Below are positions 51,181-63,600 of a stretch of DNA of 64,000 nt, in pieces. Every line of letters starts with the position of its first letter. Positions within the stretch are counted from its first letter, which is position 1. The notes under the pieces are model-generated. The model saw nothing but the letters and a program-made list of their open reading frames with translations, searched no databases and was not told the DNA's origin. Location of the stretch: positions 407 to 64,406 of the forward strand of contig VWZS01008195.1 of assembly GCA_013397075.1 (NCBI GenBank), given 5' to 3'. A program made the position numbers and the translations under genes. Source of the DNA: Rhabdornis inornatus (taxonomy: Eukaryota; Chordata; Aves; Passeriformes; Rhabdornithidae).

Positions 51181-53662
51181 AAAAAAATATATATGACAAC
51201 ATATAGTAAGCAACAAGATCAAACCCAGTTTTGGCTGCCTGTAATGAAAGCGTGATCCCACTTGCAAAGAAGTGTGCAGGGAAGCAGGACAAACAATCCT
51301 CAACTATCAGAAACTGTCCATGATAATTCATCCCCTTACTTTAGTTTTATATTTTAACCTCTCCTCCTGTGGGATCCATTCAAGGATGAGGCAACCTGAC
51401 AGAGCTAAAACAGTGATTTTGCTGAGTATTTTTTCTCTGTCTGCATCAATGTGTTGTCTGAAGAAGGCTGAGTTAAATGCCTGCAAATTAGATTGAGGGG
51501 GACAGGAGAAGCAATGTAGCATTTTATATCCAGTAATTAATGAGTCACTCAGCTTGTAGACAAACATTTTGAATACTGATTGCAGCAGCCATCATTCCTC
51601 CACCCATCACTTATACCAGCAGCAGTGTGACAGCAGCACAAGCTCTGCAATCCCCCAAAGCCTGAACTCACAACCTTGCTGAGTCACCTTACAGCTGCTG
51701 GAGAGAGAAAAAGAGTTAAAGGGCTCAGCAGGAAGGGATATGAACAGTTCCCCTTAGGCATATTAATTGTTTGAATAGGACATCAAGATTATTCCAAATG
51801 ATTACAGTAACGCACAGTAGAGCTGCTCTTTGTCCTTCGTTGCCAGGCCAGTTCTGAGGGCCTGATTCAACATGAAACAAATATTTTGTCTGCTGGCAAG
51901 AAGTGCTCAGATCCATAGAGAGTCTTTTTTGGCTTCATCTTTTTCCCTGTAATCAATGCTACTTCTGTTCTTTATTTACACGCAGAACCTGACACAGGAA
52001 CGGAGTCTGATGTGGTTCAGAAGCAGCCTTGGTCTGAAGCAGGAGACAAGCACTTGTTTATAATGTTTTAATATCAAGGAGCTGTTTTCCTCCAGGGTAG
52101 CATTTCACTACTCACCCTCCTTCCTCTCTGCTACCTTGCAGGAAATCTCTGCTCATAGTAATGTCACAAACATTTGGCTGTCACCACAGGGGTGTGCTGC
52201 ACTAATCACCTAATGACAAATTATGCCATTAATATGTAATGGTTTGTACTCCCATACAGAAGCTCCATCATCTCCGCAAAGCTCTCCAAGGCCATTTCCC
52301 TGCAAGGTGAGAAATCTCACGTGTTTTACAGGAAGCTCAAATGTTCTTTAGCACCTCTTTGAAAGACATCTTATTTGATTATTTTTTCAAAAAAATGCCA
52401 GGTGTTGTGAGAAAGCCATAGGCTTGTTGTACAGAACACACCTTTTCAAAGTCTCCTGTCCTGCTGTACACAAGGGTGTAAACATTTCTCATGACAATTA
52501 AAAATGATGTCTTACTTGTCTGGTTGACCACTTACCTCTTACCTGAATTACCCACTTCATTAGGTGGAACTACTGCTGATCTGCTCAAGCATGACACCCA
52601 CTGAGGGCTCAACACAAAATGCTGATATGAAGTGTGACCTAAACTTATCATATCTTAAGGTGTAGCTGTCCTGCTGTTTCTCCACTTCTAATTAAAAATT
52701 GACTTTTGCAGTGATTTTACATTAGCAACGGATGAGGATGAAATTACTTCTCATACCTAGAAGACCTAACACTGCAGCACGATAGAGAAATGGGCTTGCA
52801 TTAATCCTGGGCACGTGCCTGTTAACAGTGTTCCGTATCATGACAGTGAACAAGGTGATAGCATCAGCCACGGGGAGGCAAGAAGTGAGGGTTAAATTAA
52901 ATGAACAAAAGCCCAAGCAATTAGATTTCTAGACAGGTGCTGGTATATTTGAAACCCAAAGGAATACACATGCAAAACTATAAATAGCATGTTACCCCAC
53001 TTTCAATCACAAGTCTCATGACACTTTGTGTCTTTCTTTGAGGTCTGTTATCAGCAAATCTCACTTTTTTTTTAAATTAGGTTTTTAAACCTCATTGTGG
53101 AGTAAAGGGTAAAATTTCAAATTAGCCACTTGTTATGAAATAGCTTTTGGGGAAAAAGCAAAAAAGCCACAGCATATGTATTGATTTTTAAGCTAGTCCT
53201 GCAATTTGGAAAAGCCTGAGGTTGGCAGTAGCATACTGATATTGAGGCAATCTCTCTTCTGGGAGAGGCAAGCAAACCAGGGTTAGATCTTGCATTTACC
53301 TATTGAATAGACATTCTCACACTTTGTGCCCAGAAGCAACACTCCTCTTGGACAGGAAGAATTTTTGGCAGCCCAAAACTCCTCCTAAACTGGAAAAAAA
53401 TGTTCTGGTTTATACTACTGCTTCCCTCATCTGCCTTTAGTGGAACAGAATAAAATTGCACAAATTTATTGTAGGAATATCAGATTACACATGCACATTA
53501 CCTACATTGCACAACTTGGCTATGAAAACCTCATGTAAACACATTGTCAGCTCTTTCAAAGGATTATACAGCTGGGGGAATAAGGAAAGAAAGAGTCCAA
53601 TACCCAAGATTCCAAAGGATCAGCTGTCTCTACCCTACCAGAAATAGGCCAAATGTGGCAGA

Positions 53663-53665
<3 letters not shown>
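51181..53665. other. Unique non-coding sequence, no gene seen
   Basis: AT-rich DNA up to the A tract. Frames up to 79 codons wholly inside it are not recognised. Confidence 0.55.

Positions 53666-53697
<32 letters not shown>
53666..53697. repeat. A32 homopolymer
   Basis: Thirty-two consecutive A. The sequence before it is not recognisable as an mRNA or SINE, and no flanking duplication was found, so a retrocopy is not supported. Confidence 0.95.
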
Positions 53698-53699
<2 letters not shown>

Positions 53700-55680
53700 A
53701 AAACAGGCAGGTGAGACATTGCGACATTGCTTTGAGTGGGCAGCTTGTTTGGATATGCTCTTCAAAACCATTCAGCAACACTGAAAAAGAACATACCAAA
53801 ATAAATCTATCCATGGTGTTATAGGCATCAAATAAGCAAAGAATCTGGTTCAAAAATCCATGAGATCCCTTTTAAATAATTGTGAGGAATTATCTCAGAG
53901 CTCCTACATTGCACATATGCATGTTTTACATTTTTTACTTCATTGATAAGCAATAGAAAATTATCATTTTTAAAAAGCCTAGAAGATTTTGCAGGTTTTT
54001 TTAATTATTACTTCAGTTTTAAGAAAGGATAGAGGCACAAATACTAAGACATATAGTATAATTACACTATGGATAAGAGTAGTCAGATTTGCTTTGCTAT
54101 CTGTGCATGCGCTGCTATCGCTCTAATTAAATAGATCGGAATTCCATACAGAGGCCTATATTTCTGGAGTCCAGCCAGGGCAGCACTGGCAAACAGCAGA
54201 CCCTGCTTCGCTCCAGCTGTGCCTGCTCAGTACCAATATCACTCACAGAGCCCCAGTGGCACAGCTGTGAAAGCTCTGCAGAGAGGCAGCAGTGGCAGTG
54301 TCACCTCAGGCAGCAGCACACAAATGCAAGCCCTTCTGGGAGCGTTAATTATGCAAGGGAGGCAGAGCACAATCCTTGGCAGAGCTTCGTATGTGCGTTA
54401 GCTGAGGCACCCAGGACGAACAAGTTAAACACAACTGCAGGAGCCGACAGCCTGCATGGATTCCTGGTACCCTTCCCTGTCACCCTCAAGGGCTTAATGA
54501 ATAAAGATAAGCGCCACAAACACACTCCATCCGTTCTCTTTCCTCCAACATACTTGTACATGCACTCCTATTAAACTTCCTTATCACTTTTGGTAGCAGT
54601 GACCCAAAAGATTAAACAAGACGAAGCTTGAATAATTTAATCATATCCAAACAAATAGCTGAGAAAGATGATAAGGGAATGCTTAGCTGACAGTGGTGGA
54701 TGAACTAAAACTTATCTTTATCTGACAGTGTGGTCAGTGTGTGATGTCAGCACCACTTAAATTGCATCAGGTGAATAACAAACAAGTTACCTTGACATTT
54801 CTCATTGTAATTTGGTGATTTCAAGTTAAATATCTGCAGCAATGAGAGAAAAAAAAAAGAGGAAAACATTTGAATGTGTTATGGTTTTGTACTATGAGGT
54901 TCAGGTTTTGAAAAACCAATGGATTTTGGTATTGCATTAGATGTCAATTCCTAAGCTTTTTCTGTTTTGGTTTTGGGGCTTATGAATAATTTCTATTTGA
55001 CCCTCATGCTACAGCAAGGTAACACCCCATTGTACTTCAGGAAAGAAAATTAAGAAATGCTATGCTTTTCTACAGAGTTACCACCCTGAGACATATTTCT
55101 TTGATAGTCTTATTTACTTAGCTGCTCAGATTTCACAAATCCTGCTAAAATTAATGCAGCCTAAATGTGTTTGGTGTCACTGAGCACTAATCAGCACTGA
55201 GCAGCTGAGCCTCAAACTGCAGAGTTCTGCGTCTGTGCTCTGTCACTTTGATTGGCATTGTGCTGTGCTAGCAAAGCCTTCTGAATGTGTAAAGCAGCTA
55301 CATGAAGAAAAAGGAGATTCCACTTTTTGTTTAAAAATGTATTCTTAACTCTACCATTTCACATGCCCTGGCTAAGGTTCAAGTTAAATTGGAGGTAGAG
55401 GTACTTACAAAACCAATGTGGCATGCACACTTTTATTGGCATGAAGAAACTCCAGCTCAAATCATGGAGAATCTGTCTGTAAAGCATCTTTCAGACTTGC
55501 TTCTCCACTTCTTTAGCAACTCACAATATCCCAATCCTTACTTGTTCTCTGAGCCACCTTTTATTAAAAACACCAGTGACTTTTAACTCTCTGAAAGCTA
55601 AAGGAGGGTTTTAAAAACAGGTCAGTTACTTAGAAGTGTCACTTTGTCAGCTTTCGAAAAAAATGTGTCCAAGAAGGGAA
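53698..55680. other. Unique non-coding sequence, no gene seen
   Basis: It includes a GC-richer patch at 54170-54430 with GTTAATTATGCAAG (54344-54357), an octamer/homeodomain-like word, and an AT-rich segment at 54720-54840. No protein or RNA gene is seen. Confidence 0.5.
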
Positions 55681-56564
55681 GAAGGGAATTATTAGAAAAC
55701 AGATGAGGACTTCTAAGAAAAGCAAGCAATAAATTTTCAACAACAGCAGAGAATTCAAAGCAAGTAGAAGAGCAAAATAAGCCCTCTAGGAAAAAAAATA
55801 CAGTTTATAAATTGTACAAAGAACACTGGACTTTCCAGGTAGCACTGGGGAACCGCTGGAATTAAAAGAGAAAATTCCCTGAAAGCACAGCAGGGAATGC
55901 CCTGAAATCCGAGAATTCCCAGGTATGAGACTGAATTTATCAAAAAGAAGAGGCTTCCTAGAAGGCTAGGAGGAGTTATTAACAAAGCAAGTGACAGAAG
56001 GCAGCTGGGGGATTTCCTGCAAAGACACAGAGGAAATCTAGAAAGCCAAACAGGAAATTGCCAGAAAGAAAATCACTATTTCCTCAAAAGAGACCATCTC
56101 TGGAAAAGCAAGGACAAACCTCTAGAAAGCAAATAAGGCATTTCTACAAAACAAATTAGGAACTCCTCTTAAAAAGTTCAGAGGACTTCTTTATATGTAG
56201 CCACTCCTAGAAAGCAATGAGGAATTGCTGGAAAGCAGAGCAGAAATTCACAAACAGCATGTTGGAAACATTCCTAGGAAATTGATAGGGAAAGAAGACA
56301 TGGGCGTTTCCCAGAGATATGGGGGGAAGCATAATCCATCTGGAAGGTTCCTGGGGTGGGATGTCTGAGAGATTAAACTGGTGTGATCTTAGAAAATGTG
56401 GACAATTATTACAGATGCATCCCAGGAATCCTAAATAGCATAAAATATTCCCAGAAACCATCAAGGAGCAGTACTAAAAAGAAGAATTTCTAGAAAGCAA
56501 AATGAATGGGTTCCTACAAATTGTGGAAAATTCCAAGAAATCAAAAAGCAGGGGGAGAAGCTTA

Positions 56565-56570
56565 GAAAGC
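56565..56570. repeat. Target-site duplication GAAAGC, left copy
   Basis: GAAAGC abuts the LTR start and is repeated exactly at 56900-56905. The host repeat itself contains AGAAAGC, so a chance match is a little more likely than elsewhere, but the LTR ends fit precisely. Confidence 0.8.
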
Positions 56571-56899
56571 TGTTACAGTGCAAGGCGGCTTGTACTGGGC
56601 AGTGAATCTGGCCACTGATAGGGGAAGCGGCTTGACCTAATAGACAAGTCCCCAGAGAACAGAGATAGGACAGATTTGGAGATAGACAAAGAATTGATCC
56701 AATGAGTTCCAGTCTAAGCTGCAGAGAGCTATTGGTCAGAGAGCAGAGCAGCCTGAACTTTGAACCAAGCAAAGGCACTTACCCGGGAACATTAAGAGGA
56801 GTATTTAAGGTGAAGTCAGAAGAATAAAGGGGCTTTTTGTCACAAGGACCATAGAGTGCTGTGTTTTCTTTCTCAAGCACAGCGCCAGTCAAGGTAACA
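56571..56899 (+). mobile_element. Compact solo LTR, plus strand, 329 bp
   Basis: The ends form a perfect 6-bp inverted repeat, TGTTAC and GTAACA, between direct repeats GAAAGC. Internal signals are TATTTAAG at 56802-56809 and AATAAA at 56823-56828. These are only about 20 bp apart, so the R region would be unusually short, or the poly-A signal may lie within or before R. Composition differs from the surrounding minisatellite, whose units resume right after the duplication, which shows a clean insertion into a repeat unit. No retroviral body is present. Confidence 0.85.
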
Positions 56900-56905
56900 G
56901 AAAGC
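56900..56905. repeat. Target-site duplication GAAAGC, right copy
   Basis: Identical to 56565-56570. It closes the compact LTR. Confidence 0.8.
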
Positions 56906-57110
56906 AAAACCAGATGGAGTCCTAGAAAACATTAAAGGGCAAGCCCTAAAAACCTGTATAGTTTTCCTAGAAAGCAAATAAGGAAGGATTTGTAGAATGG
57001 ACAGGCTTGTGGTCCTAAAAAGATCAAAATAAGGGGAAGGCTTCCTGTCATGCATTATGAAAGGAAACATTAAAAGAAAGTATTATGAGGAAATCATCCT
57101 TGATTTTGAA

Positions 57111-59615
57111 GAAAAAGCAACATTTCAGACTCAGGACAGGACTTTTTCCACACTATGTGCAGGCATGCATCAGAGACACTTCTGAAGAAAGCATTTCAAA
57201 AAAGAATCAACAGAAAAATGTCTCCAGCTAAACCCCTAAATCTTTGAACTATAAAAATCACTGAGCCTTGGAGAACTCTTGTTGGGCAGAAAGTTCAGAA
57301 CTTGAATCCAGCTCTAAAGATAAAAAGGAAGTAAATAAAGCATAGCAGACTTTGGGAAGTTCACCACAGGACATTTTACCTGCACCAACAATTTCTTCTT
57401 GAACAATTGTGTGGGCTTATCTCCAGACAATTATAGTGCACATGTAAACTTCAGGGAAATTGAAAAAGAACAGACTTTTATAGGAAAGTCAGAATTGATA
57501 CATAGAGGGTTATTATCTTACAAGACTTATCTGTGTGCCTGTGGGGGCATTACACAGCAGCCTTCTGTGTTAACATGTGGAGTGATTTCTTCTTAGGGCC
57601 TTATTCCTGTATTAATCTGTATATTTTATGTAAACTACTACTCCAAGCTGCAACAGAGAAAAGCAACTACTGCCACTTTTATCTCTAAATGGAAAACAGG
57701 TAAGAGAAAAATATGTGATTCCTCACTGTCTGGGGGAAAGTTATTAATCAGGTTTTTGGTTCCCTGAGCCACAAGCCAAACCTTTGCTGGAAATATGGCA
57801 ATGTATGTAATTGCCAAAGTATCACAAGGCTTTGGTGCTGGTCTAGTAGGCTGATCCACAACCCTCCCCCCACCCATGGACAGCAATTGCATATTTGCCA
57901 CAAAACCTCCAGGAGAGCAGAATTAAGTGCCTATTTTCTGTTTCATTACTGGCCTCTGCTTCTATTTACATAGTGGCTGGCTTCTTTTCCAAAGGAAATA
58001 ACCTCTTGTGAGCCAGGATTTGACTCTCCCATCTTCCCCCTCCTGCACTATTCTTTTATTTCAGGAATTACTGGATTGCTTTATATTCGAGGGAGACTCC
58101 ATATAAATGCCATATGTTTATTCATGGCCATACCCTATCAATCTTTCAGACATGATGACAGACTGACAAGGCAAAACCACGCATTTCTGAGCCCACCTGA
58201 ATGCTCCTGCCTCAGGTGGCACGTAGGGAACAGGTCACAGCCTTCGCTAGCAGGAGAACATCAGCCATGGAAACCTCCAAAATTGCCTCATTTTCATTCC
58301 CATCTTAGGTGTGAAGCACCAGAAAGCAAAATGGCTTGCAAACAAGGGTAGTTTCAGGTGGGATTTAGCAAATAGATGGGGTATCACAGCATAGGATCAT
58401 TTTAACCACAGCAGTTTGGGAAATGCAGGTAACATATCTTAAAGTGAGGTTGGTGCCTATGAATGTGAAATAACTGAGGCTACCTCAGGCAGAACAAGAA
58501 TCCTAAACAAGCTGCATTCAGTACTGAGTGAAGAGAGAATGCTGCTCCACAGAATTCTGGTCAGCATTTTAAAAACAGCACTGACTGCTAACAGTAACTG
58601 GGCAGTTGCACCCCTTACAGTGCCAAACCTCTAAAATCCCAAATAGAAATGGAAAACCACACTGTATCTCATGCTAAACATATAATATGAGTAGGCAAAA
58701 AGTGGATTAGTCTCCTTTGGCAACACTGGCCACTAAGATTAGTCTTGAACGGCTGCTCTCAGTCCTGCCATCCCCCATCCCTGGTTGCAGCTCAGTAAGT
58801 GATGGCATCTCATCCAAATTCCCCCTTGCTTTGGCAATCCAGCAGTGCGCAGAGAGCCCAAACCCTGCCAGAACCACCCTGCCTGGGAGCTGTTTATCCA
58901 GGAGCATCCCTGTACTCCATCCCACGCAGTCCCTTTGATCCTTAACCTGGTGGAGGGCTGTGTGCTAGGGATCCCACGGCACAGAGGGGAGGGGGTCGTT
59001 GCTGGGGGACCCTCTTACAATGACATTTTCAAGGGATAAGAACACAGCACCCACATAATCCCAATCCCATGTAAAATTGTCAGAATACACACAGTCCCAA
59101 GGCACACAGGAACCAGCCCAACCTTAACTGAAAGGATGCACAGGGGTTCACGTAAAGGACATGAGATGCTGCCTTCGGTGCCTATTTCAAACTCCATTTG
59201 GGCTCCTATTCCAACTCACACCCTCTGTTCCTGCTTCCATTTCCTTGCTGTCTCTTGAAAACCTTTTAGAGGTTTAATTCAGATATAATGCAAAAAACAT
59301 TTGTCCAAAACAGAACCAAGCTCCACTTTCAGGCATTAAGACACTTACTTGAGTTAGTGGAAAACATACTTTTTTGACTCAAATAATACTTAATTGAAAG
59401 ACAGAATTGCAAGGTTTAGTATTTTGAAAGGGTTTTTAATTGGGTTTTGGGGTATTTGTTGGGTTTTGTTGCTGTTGCTGCTTCTTCTGGTCAATTCCCA
59501 CTGTTGCTGCTTCCCCCTGTGGCAACTCAAATGCCATGAGATAAAAGCTTCTTCTTAAAATACAGCCAAACACCTAAATCAAGAAATTGGATTGACTTCT
59601 TTATTCACCACCTGC
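57111..59615. other. Unique non-coding sequence, no gene seen
   Basis: GC-richer patches at 58180-58350 and 58720-59040 hold frames of 60 to 91 codons on both strands with no recognisable family. A GTT/GTTTT-rich tract lies at 59431-59500. Confidence 0.5.
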
Positions 59616-59705
59616 AGAATCATAGAGTGGCTCGGGTTGGGAGGGGGACCTTAAAGCTCATCCAGTTCCAAATCCCTTGCCATGGGTGAACAAGTCACTG
59701 CACTT
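59616..59705 (-). mobile_element. CR1 LINE 3' end, minus strand
   Basis: AGAATCATAGAGTGGCTCGG, GTTGGGAGGGGGACCTTAAA and GCTCATCCAGTTCCAAATCC, then CCTTGCCATGGGTGAACAAG. This is the classic reversed CR1 terminus including the octamer-derived end. It is 5'-truncated to about 90 bp. Confidence 0.93.
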
Positions 59706-59935
59706 CCATATCAATGTCCAAACTGTGATCGTTCATCAGTTTGCTATCAGGGGTACTTGGCAGGGATTTAGGTGAGATGGTGAGATCTGCATCTCAACAG
59801 GTCCTTTACCAGACCAGGAACCACAGTTCCTGCCTTGTCATAGCCAGCAGTGTCAAATCCCATGACCACCTGCAGATCTCTACCACAGCATGCAGGTGCT
59901 GTTGTCAGCACTAATGAGGTAGAGAAGAAGAGAAT

Positions 59936-60030
59936 CACCATTTAATTAAATTTGCACTGAGTAAAAAAGTTTACACTGAGTTTAAAGTTTACACACCATT
60001 TAATTAAATTTATGCTGAGTAACAAAGTCA
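59936..60030. repeat. 58-bp tandem duplication
   Basis: CACCATTTAATTAAATTT followed by CTGAGTAA.AAAGT occurs at 59936 and again at 59994. The second copy is diverged and shorter. A third CACTGAG word lies between them. Confidence 0.85.
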
Positions 60031-60576
60031 CATTATTCACCTTGAAGAAGAAACTCACCTGCTCTCCTTACAAGTCCAGCTTGATTAATCACTTAAGCGT
60101 CTGCCTTATACCTCCTTACTATCTGCCTTACTATCTTTTCCCATTTTTCAGCGTTCATGCCTCTCCCAGAACTTCCAGGCAAATGTCCCCTGTTAGGAGC
60201 AACCTATGCTTGGGGAATCTCCTGACAGTGACAGGATGGGTCAGCACCTTCTGGGGGAGTTGCCCAAGACCTGCTGCAAGGTAGCCCTGCAGGAGGGAGG
60301 GTGATGTTTAGCACAGCCTCTCCATACCTGTTCCATACCATGCTCATGCTGGCTTCAGGCTCAGCAGTACAGACTTGTTCAAGGCACAAAACAGCCCTAA
60401 ACTCTGCTATTTAGTCCTGCCTGGTGTGGTTCACACAGATAGCAACTACATACCCTCTTATATTTCATCCCTAAAATATAATTTTTGCACTCTTTTTTTA
60501 TAGCCATTATAAATAATATCAAAGAAAAATACCAGTAATTTCCAACAAATGTTTGCCTCGCTTTAGCTAATGGGAC

Positions 60577-60648
60577 TTCCATGGGCATGTTGGAACTAGA
60601 TGATCTTCCAGGTCCCCTTCCAACCCAAATTGCTCTATGTTTCTATCA
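60577..60648 (+). mobile_element. CR1 LINE 3' end, plus strand
   Basis: TTGGAACTAGATGATCTTCC, AGGTCCCCTTCCAACCCAAA and TTGCTCTATGTTTCTATC. This is the CR1 terminus in forward orientation with remnants of the terminal octamer repeat, heavily 5'-truncated. Confidence 0.93.
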
Positions 60649-63600
60649 ATAATTAAGCCATTCAATGAAACATAAAACCAATCTGTTTTTTAAAAATTAG
60701 AAAGGAAAATAGCTAGAAGATTTTAATTTTTATAGTCTTGCAGACTTCTATGAATAATCCCAAAACCCCCCAATAACTGAGCAGAAAGTCTCTTTGGTCA
60801 GCATTTTTCTTTATGACAAATTCATCCCAGATGTTTACTGTGAAAAATGCAGGGTGCAGAAGCTTTTCATGGATACTGCTGTGGAGGCTGTGCTCCATGC
60901 AAACAACAGTTAAAAGGAATCAGAGGGGGGAAAGTGTTCAACAGAGTACAATGCTGAGCAAATGATTCTGCATGCTTCTCTAGCATCAGAGGTTCTTTAA
61001 AAGTATCAGATATATGCAATGTGTGTGTCTGAAAGTGAGAAATACTAACTTGAGAGTCAAGAAATTGCTCCCAAAATGATGGCCCAGTAAGATAAAATAA
61101 TTGCTCAAACAGAATAAAGCAAGTAAATGGAGTACTAATGACTGTCTAAGAGCTACAGACTTTTAGGTAAGCTTGTAAGTTGTTTACTCTGGTTTTTACG
61201 CTTATATGACAAAAAAAAATAATAATATGTAAGTAGACAAAGAAAAGCAGAACTTTGTTCCCTTCTTTCACACATTCTTTTTCAGTAATGCATGACAAAT
61301 TAGGATGTTGAGCATAAAAGCCCCCTGTTTTCAGGAAGAAATCTCTGCCTTTGTCATAAAAGCAGGCTTTTCTAACAGAAGAGCATCCTCCATGCACCTG
61401 GAGATACAGCAAGGAGATTATGTTTCTCTTTTTGCCCTGCTCAGGCAGGATTCAAGCCTTAAATCTGCTAAAAGAAAATAAATGCATGCTCCACTGATAA
61501 GCCTATTGCATTGTCAGGCAGCAGCTGGAAGAGTTAACCTCAATCTGAAATCACCTTTAGCTCTTTGCTAGAGAGGTGACACAGGCAGGAAGGTCACCAC
61601 AGACATTGGGCCTGCAGAAGTGTTAGCTACGAAGGAACAGCATTTTTGAGTTACAAAGGTTTGCAGTAAGCCCAGCTGCAATTGCACAGTGCCCCATGGT
61701 ATCACTTAAAATTCCTTCCCCTGCAGATATTCCAGGTTCGATTGTTTTCTGTCAGCAGTTCTTTTCTCCTGCATTTCTTTGCCAGTACAGATGAAGGTCA
61801 GAGGAGAGCAATTCAGCACAAGGTGACCAGAAGTTCAGAGCTCACCTCACTACACCGCTGTAATCAAGGCATCAAACCTCAAGGACAGTTACCACTTTCC
61901 CCTTGCAATATGTGCCAGACCCCAAAAATCAAACCAGAGGGTGAGCTACTCCCTTCCAAACATATTTCATTCGTCATGAAGTCTATTTCAAGCAACGCTG
62001 TGTGTCACCTGTCAGGGTAAATGCAGATGAGACTTCCCAGATTTCAAATTCAAGTGGATGCATATTTCCCAAGCAGGGAGATATAAATGTAGTTTGGGGC
62101 ATTTCCCAGCCAAAATGCCATGGGTTTAATGTGATGCACATCAGGGGACCAGAGGTACCCAGGCTGTCAGGCAGTTTCCAGGGTGTAAGTGCCTGTATAA
62201 ATCTGTGCACTTGCCATCAAAAATTCACACAGCAAGCAAGCATGTGATGACAAGCAAGTGAATCCTTCGTCTCCCTTTCCCTTTCCTCTTCTTCCCTGTT
62301 CCTAGCAGCTCTTTGGTCTGCCACTGCCTATACAAGGTTTTTATGCCTTATAACTGTTGTGTGAGAGGGAGTCTCAGATCTCTGGGCTCTTAGAGGAGAA
62401 AAGAGACAAAGAAACACAAGAAGCAGCTGGTTTGGAGAGCAGAGGCCCTCCAGCATGGGAGCTCACAGCAGCAGGCAGAGATTTTGGCTCATCAGGTCCC
62501 TGCCATGGTTTGCCCTCTCTCAGCACCTCACACACACTGAGCTCCACATGGGGCTTCCCACTGAGCTCAGCAAGCCTCTGCTTCCCATCTCCCAGCCCAG
62601 AAGCCTTCTCCATAGAAAACAGGTCAAGGGAGGGATAAAAATCAGCATGGAGGGGAGAGAAAAAAATAACAAAACCACCACACATCATTTTTCAAGACTG
62701 ACCTAAATGAGATGAAGCATTAGGTCAGATAACAGATTTCAAGGATGTTTTTTGCCACCACAGAAGGTCTAATATCTTAGCAAATTATCAGTGAAAGCAG
62801 GCCTTTGTTTTTATTCCCTTGTGAGGGTTTTTAAATTCACAATCTGCAGCTAAGGTTCCCAGATGACAGAAACCCCAATCTCCATGCACTGTGCAATGCC
62901 CTGAAGGTGTCACACCTGCACTTTGAATGAGCATCTTGCAACCAGGGGCTCTTACCTGTGTCAGAGGTCTTCAGGGGAGGCATCACACTCAAGCAGATTC
63001 TGTGTTTTAGAAGCAAGCAACATCCCTGGCAGATGATATTGTGACTATTACTTAGAAATTCACACCATTTAGCTACTTGTTCTTCTGTGACAGGCAGACC
63101 TAAACTCAAATATTGATCTAGCTGGGACAGAAATATGTCATCTAATTTAACACCTTCACAATGCTCTGCTCAAGGGGCTGGAGTTTAAAAACATTTTGCA
63201 GTCTTGGACAATCTAATTTTGAAAATTACCTGAATTATGCTTTAATTATTCTGCATTTAATCACACTAAAATATTGAAATGGCTTTTTTTCTGAGCACAA
63301 TTCTCCCACCAGTTTCCTCAAATAAATTAGTTTTAAAAATCTGATTCAGAACAGTTTCACTTGGCTTTCAGGAGGGGCAGTAAAGCAAAGGATGAGATAT
63401 ATCAAGGGCAGTATGCATACATTCTTAAAATAAACACCTTCTGTGCTAAAGAAACATTTAATCTATTTCTTTGTATGCAAATAAATTGATTTATTACCTG
63501 ACTTCTTTCAAGAAGCAAAGATAATCAACAGTATTATACAAATGACAAGCTGAGTTACTAATCAGAGCTGGTGTAAGAACAGATAAAAATGTAGTTAGAA

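Larger units (their letters stand above)
55681..57110. repeat. Degenerate minisatellite, ~18-28 bp units, TTCNNNGAA-rich
   Basis: For about 1.1 kb, not counting an inserted LTR, the sequence is made of variants of one unit close to GGAATTCCTAGAAAGCAAATAAG. Examples are TTCTAAGAAAAGCAAGCAA near 55711, AAATCTAGAAAGCCAAACAG near 56035, CCTCTAGAAAGCAAATAAGG near 56120, ATTTCTAGAAAGCAAAATG near 56487 and TTTTCCTAGAAAGCAAATAA near 56963. Units vary in length and many are badly eroded, so the array is old. Open frames inside it are by-products of the repeat. I do not recognise the family. Confidence 0.75.

Noticed and set aside
53456..53697. Processed pseudogene ending in A32
   Set aside because: The upstream sequence is not mRNA-like, no poly-A signal sits at the right distance, and there is no flanking duplication.
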